From positions 1 through 17,219 of the forward strand of contig CAMYPN010000022.1 in assembly GCA_947292085.1 (NCBI GenBank): DNA of 17,219 bases. The letters run 5' to 3'. This DNA is from an uncultured Gardnerella sp. GTDB taxonomy: Bacteria > Actinomycetota > Actinomycetes > Actinomycetales > Bifidobacteriaceae. The notes beneath the pieces are model-generated. The model saw nothing but the letters and a program-made list of their open reading frames with translations. It ran no database searches and was not told the DNA's origin. Position 1 is the stretch's first letter, and each line of letters begins with the position of its first letter. Below are positions 14,286 to 17,219 of the stretch, one piece after another. Made by a program: the position numbers and the translations under genes.

Positions 14286-15152
14286 ATGATTACAATTACG
14301 ACTTCGAATTTAAACGGTATTCGTGCAGCTGAGCGCAAAGGTATGCTTGACTGGTCTGACGCGCACACTCCAGACGTGTGGTGTATGCAAGAAGTGCGCG
14401 CTCCGCAGGATGCAATCGACCCAATTATGACAAAAATTGAAATGGGATATCGCGCGTCTGAAAATATCGCAAATCCTATAGAAAACGATAATTTTACCTA
14501 TACAAATGAAGTTTGCCGTGTAAAAGGTCGAGCTGGAGTAGCTTTAGTTACGTCTCTTCCTGTAGTTGAAAAACGCTACGGTTTGCCTGGATTAAGCGAG
14601 GATGTTGATTCTGGGCGATGGGTTGAAACTGACGTGCGTACCCCTGAAGGGTATGAAATCACTATTGCCTCTGTGTATGTTCATGCTGGGAATGTGGACG
14701 ATCCGCAAAAAATGCAACAAAAATTCCGATTCTTAGACACAATGCTTATACGTTTGGGGGAGCTTCGAGACTCTGCGGCAAGTGGCGGAAATCAAGCGAT
14801 TTTGTGCGGCGACTTTAATATTGCTCACACGCCGTTAGATATTAAAAACGCTAAGGCTAATGAAAAAAGTGCAGGATTCTTGCCAGAAGAGCGTGCGTAT
14901 ATGGACAAATGGATTAACGAGTACGAGTTTGTTGACGTTATGCGCATGCTTGCAGGAGATATTCAAGGACCGTACACTTGGTGGAGTCAGCGCGGCAAGG
15001 CTTTCGATAATAACGTTGGCTGGAGATTAGACTACCAGTTCGCAACTCCTGAAATCGCGGAAAGTGCGTGCGGATTCGTAATTGATCGTGCTGAAAGTTA
15101 CGATGCGCGATGGTCTGATCACGCTCCGTTAAGTATAAAATATTCTGTCTAA
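14286..15152 (+). CDS. xthA: Exodeoxyribonuclease III (AP endonuclease family)
   Basis: A cytoplasmic DNA-repair enzyme of the exonuclease III/AP endonuclease fold, which nicks abasic sites and trims 3' ends in base-excision repair. The 288-residue protein shows TTSNLNGIRAAERKG near the start, the metal-binding glutamate in WCMQEVRA, SVYVHAGN, the catalytic CGDFNIAHTPLDI, TWWSQRGKAFDNNVGWRLDY, and the terminal RWSDHAPL with the Asp-His pair. I start at the ATG at 14286, where ITITTSNLNG matches family N-termini; an in-frame ATG 21 codons upstream would add a cysteine-rich tail absent from the family. The ribosome-binding site (GAG at 14278-14280) is weak. It is followed by 283 bp without a gene, so it is probably monocistronic. 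Confidence 0.95.
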   Translation: MITITTSNLNGIRAAERKGMLDWSDAHTPDVWCMQEVRAPQDAIDPIMTKIEMGYRASENIANPIENDNFTYTNEVCRVKGRAGVALVTSLPVVEKRYGLPGLSEDVDSGRWVETDVRTPEGYEITIASVYVHAGNVDDPQKMQQKFRFLDTMLIRLGELRDSAASGGNQAILCGDFNIAHTPLDIKNAKANEKSAGFLPEERAYMDKWINEYEFVDVMRMLAGDIQGPYTWWSQRGKAFDNNVGWRLDYQFATPEIAESACGFVIDRAESYDARWSDHAPLSIKYSV

Positions 15153-15333
15153 TACAATGAAGATACTAAAAAATAAATTAAATGCAGTTTTATATAAATT
15201 ATTTCACTATTAGTATCGCAAAGTAAATGTATATATTAAGTATAGAAATTACGTAAGCTAATACGAGTATCAACAGTAATTAATCATCTCGTACATTCGC
15301 ATATAGTGTGATACGAGTGGTAGTCTTGAAACG

Positions 15334-15362
15334 TTGAGTATCGTGACAGGATGAGCTATAAG
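15334..15362 (+). promoter_or_regulatory. Candidate promoter of the DUF3710-DUF3159 operon
   Basis: TTGAGT (15334-15339), a 17-bp spacer and TATAAG (15357-15362) give a leader of about 67 nt. The leader contains an 8-bp inverted repeat, TCTTATCT at 15375-15382 and AGATAAGA at 15400-15407, ending about 28 bp before the start codon. The rest of 15153-15435 is AT-rich, with nothing else I can support. Confidence 0.45.
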
Positions 15363-15435
15363 AGAACGAATGTTTCTTATCTATAACGAGATTATAAAAA
15401 GATAAGAGCTTATAGTGTAAAAGAAATGAGGAACA

Positions 15436-16314
15436 ATGGGATGGTTCAGCGCAAAGCATGGTTCGCATGCTGCTACAGATAAAGTAGCAAAAAATGAGAA
15501 TAAAGATAAACTTAAGTCAGTAGAAAAAACTGAATATGGAAAAGGCGTAGACGAAGACGCAACTCTTGCGATTTCTGAAGAAAATAATAAAGCTAATAGT
15601 AATGCGAATATTAAAATAGGTCCATGGGATTGCGAAGATGAGAACGCTCCAAAAGATGATGATTATCTTGATTTTGGTTCAATTGAAATCCCGTATTTCA
15701 ACGGCATTGAGTTGCGTATAAAAAAGAGTAATGAAAACAACCAAGTTTTAGGCGCTACTGTTACTTATGGATCTTCAAGCGTAGAATTTGAAGCTTTTGC
15801 TGCTCCAAAATCTGCTGGAATTTGGGATGATGTGCGCGCGGATTTGCTTTCTGGAAATGAGCAAGCTAAAGAAAAGCAGGGTGTTTTTGGAACTGAGCTG
15901 ATTCTACCTATTAAGGTGGGGGATAAAATCGTTAATACTCGTATAGTAGGTGTAGACGGTCCTCGTTGGATGCTTCGTGGCGTTTTCTCTGGTCCTGCAG
16001 CAACTGAATCAATGGAAGATAATAAGGAAGTTCTTCAACTTAATTCCTGGTTTGCTTCCATTATTGTGCGTCGAGGTGATGAGCCATTGGCTCCACGCGA
16101 TTTAATACCTATGCATGATCCTGTTACTAAAGAAGAAAAAGTTGCTCAGCAGAACGCAGAAGAAGCTCAAAAATCAGAAGATGCAGGAGATAATGATTCT
16201 GAAGTAAACACTTCCGATGCGTTAAAGAAAGATGATAGACCTTTGGGATATGACCAACAAGTGGATGTAAAAACTACTTTGAGTCGTGGTCCAATGTTCT
16301 CTGAAGTGCGATAG
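15436..16314 (+). CDS. DUF3710 family protein
   Basis: A 292-residue soluble protein of the actinobacterial DUF3710 family; function unknown. A charged, low-complexity N-terminal tail (about 1-58) precedes GPWDCEDE at 62 and YLDFGSIEIP near 77-86. The conserved core contains GVDGPRWMLRGVFSGPAA at about 174-191 and IIVRRGDEPLAPRDLIPM at about 209-226. An acidic linker follows, and the C-terminus is SRGPMFSEVR, close to the family's usual RGPxxTEVR ending. GAGGAAC upstream supports the ATG. In many actinobacteria this gene lies beside dut and a DUF3159 gene; here DUF3159 follows 127 bp downstream. dut is not in the window, and no OB-fold gene like the one between these genes in Mycobacterium is present. 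No signal peptide or membrane helix is seen. Confidence 0.85.
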   Translation: MGWFSAKHGSHAATDKVAKNENKDKLKSVEKTEYGKGVDEDATLAISEENNKANSNANIKIGPWDCEDENAPKDDDYLDFGSIEIPYFNGIELRIKKSNENNQVLGATVTYGSSSVEFEAFAAPKSAGIWDDVRADLLSGNEQAKEKQGVFGTELILPIKVGDKIVNTRIVGVDGPRWMLRGVFSGPAATESMEDNKEVLQLNSWFASIIVRRGDEPLAPRDLIPMHDPVTKEEKVAQQNAEEAQKSEDAGDNDSEVNTSDALKKDDRPLGYDQQVDVKTTLSRGPMFSEVR

Positions 16315-16347
16315 CAGTAAATTTAGCAGTATATAGCAGTAAATTTA
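16311..16347. repeat. Two-copy 15-bp direct repeat at the DUF3710 stop codon
   Basis: ATAGCAGTAAATTTA occurs at 16311-16325 and again at 16333-16347. The first copy includes the TAG stop of the DUF3710 gene. A looser AGCAGT recurs at 16325-16330 and 16413-16418. It looks like a short local duplication; no function is evident. Confidence 0.75.
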
Positions 16348-16441
16348 ATATATTTGCGAAGCTGTCAATGCTGGTAGTGCATCAGTAAAGAGATAGTAAA
16401 TTTCTAACAAGTAGCAGTTGAAATAGTAGAAAGTTAAGTGC

Positions 16442-17219
16442 ATGGATTCATCAGAGTCTTTACAGAAATCTCAAAAAGAATCTTCGCAAGAGTCGCAGGA
16501 ATCGCGAGAGTTGCAAGAGTCTCAAAATATAAATTCTGAGCAAACCAAAAAACGCTCAGGATTGGCTTCTCTAGCTTCTATCGGAGCAAAAGATAATGAG
16601 TTTTCTGTAATCGAATCCATGGGCGGCGTTCGAGGCGTAATCGAATCAATGCTGCCAGGTTTGCTGTTTGTTGTCTGCTTTGTTGTAACGCACAATGTGC
16701 AAACAACAGTTATTGCATCGGCTGCTCTTGCTGTTCTACAAGTTGTAGCACGTATGATTCAACGTCAGTCAATTATGGGCGCGTTAAGCGGACTTGTTTC
16801 AGTTGGTATTTGTCTTATTTGGGCTTGGACTAGTCATCAAGCACGCGATTACTACATGATGGGCTTTATTACAAACGCTGTTTATGGTGTACTTCTTGCG
16901 ATTTCGCTGATTGTTCGCGTGCCGGCGTTGGGTCTTGTAATCGAATCGATTCGTAAAATTCCTACGGAAAATTTTGGCAAGTGGCTTCACGAATGGCTTG
17001 ATTATAAGCCACTTAAACGAGCGTACATGTATGTTACTGGATTGTGGATTGGTGTTTTTGCGCTGAGACTAGTTTTGCAAGTGCCATTATACTTAACGAA
17101 TCACGTTGTGTGGCTTGGTACTGTACGTTTGATTATGGGATTGCCGTTCTGGGCGCTCGCGATCTGGGTTTCTTACTTGATTATTGCAACGCCGTTTATG
17201 CGTCTTCATCATAAAAATC
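16442..17219 (+). CDS. DUF3159 family membrane protein (3' end beyond window)
   Basis: The reading frame is open from the ATG at 16442 to the window edge, 259 codons. The first 45 or so residues are a Ser/Gln/Glu-rich soluble tail with repeated QES-type words. The DUF3159 core then begins at EFSVIESMGGVRGVIESMLPG (about 59-79). Five or six hydrophobic segments follow: about 80-87 extending to 105, 116-132, 139-161, 193-212 and 223-249. The family is an actinobacterial multi-pass membrane protein of unknown function. The preceding sequence AAAGTTAAG is only a weak ribosome-binding site, so translation may depend on coupling or on another signal. It is probably in an operon with the DUF3710 gene, which has the same orientation with no terminator between them. 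The C-terminus is missing. Confidence 0.85.
   Translation, partial: MDSSESLQKSQKESSQESQESRELQESQNINSEQTKKRSGLASLASIGAKDNEFSVIESMGGVRGVIESMLPGLLFVVCFVVTHNVQTTVIASAALAVLQVVARMIQRQSIMGALSGLVSVGICLIWAWTSHQARDYYMMGFITNAVYGVLLAISLIVRVPALGLVIESIRKIPTENFGKWLHEWLDYKPLKRAYMYVTGLWIGVFALRLVLQVPLYLTNHVVWLGTVRLIMGLPFWALAIWVSYLIIATPFMRLHHKN

Overview
The window looks like chromosomal DNA from a low-GC member of the Bifidobacteriaceae, most likely Gardnerella. The evidence is actinobacterial signature genes (24-residue bL37, DUF3710 followed by DUF3159, cysteine-free uS4) in DNA that is about 40% GC, together with a mevalonate-pathway cluster of the kind bifidobacteria carry. The genus is inferred from composition and gene content; no database search was run.

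There are two blocks. Positions 175-7364 are all on the minus strand. In order of transcription they hold xanthine phosphoribosyltransferase (xpt), a tight three-gene upper mevalonate operon (acetoacetyl-CoA thiolase, HMG-CoA reductase, HMG-CoA synthase), glyceraldehyde-3-phosphate dehydrogenase (gap), a YbaK-type Cys-tRNA(Pro) deacylase, and the tiny ribosomal protein bL37, closed by a strong intrinsic terminator at 124-148. Positions 7565-17219 are all on the plus strand: a PcrA/UvrD-type helicase, DUF4418 membrane protein, FtsX-like ABC permease, ABC ATPase, rpsD, exodeoxyribonuclease III, DUF3710 protein, and a DUF3159 membrane protein that runs off the window. The blocks diverge at 7365-7564.

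The mevalonate trio turns acetyl-CoA into mevalonate for isoprenoid synthesis. Its HMG-CoA reductase is unusual in two ways: an insertion of about 55-60 residues built on a four-copy 27-bp tandem repeat, and a distinctly GC-rich segment over its catalytic domain. The helicase has the standard SF1A motifs and a C-terminal Tudor-like domain, joined by a linker made of Ser/Tyr/Gly/Lys tandem repeats.

The least ordinary parts are two. First, the DUF4418-permease-ATPase cassette has Cys/Met-rich and Cys-Cys extracytoplasmic segments. A perfect 15-bp inverted repeat lies between DUF4418 and the permease, and its core is a 7-1-7 palindrome of Fur/Zur type; I infer a metal-linked, metalloregulated system. 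Second, the 307 bp ahead of rpsD contains a promoter-like site, three consecutive hairpins and a terminator-like hairpin, so it is either a ribosomal-protein leader with attenuation or a separate small RNA.

Several starts were reassigned from ribosome-binding sites and family length: gap at 2110, thiolase at 6498, xpt at a GTG at 7364, helicase at 7565 and exonuclease III at 14286. Promoter calls are by eye and are low confidence.
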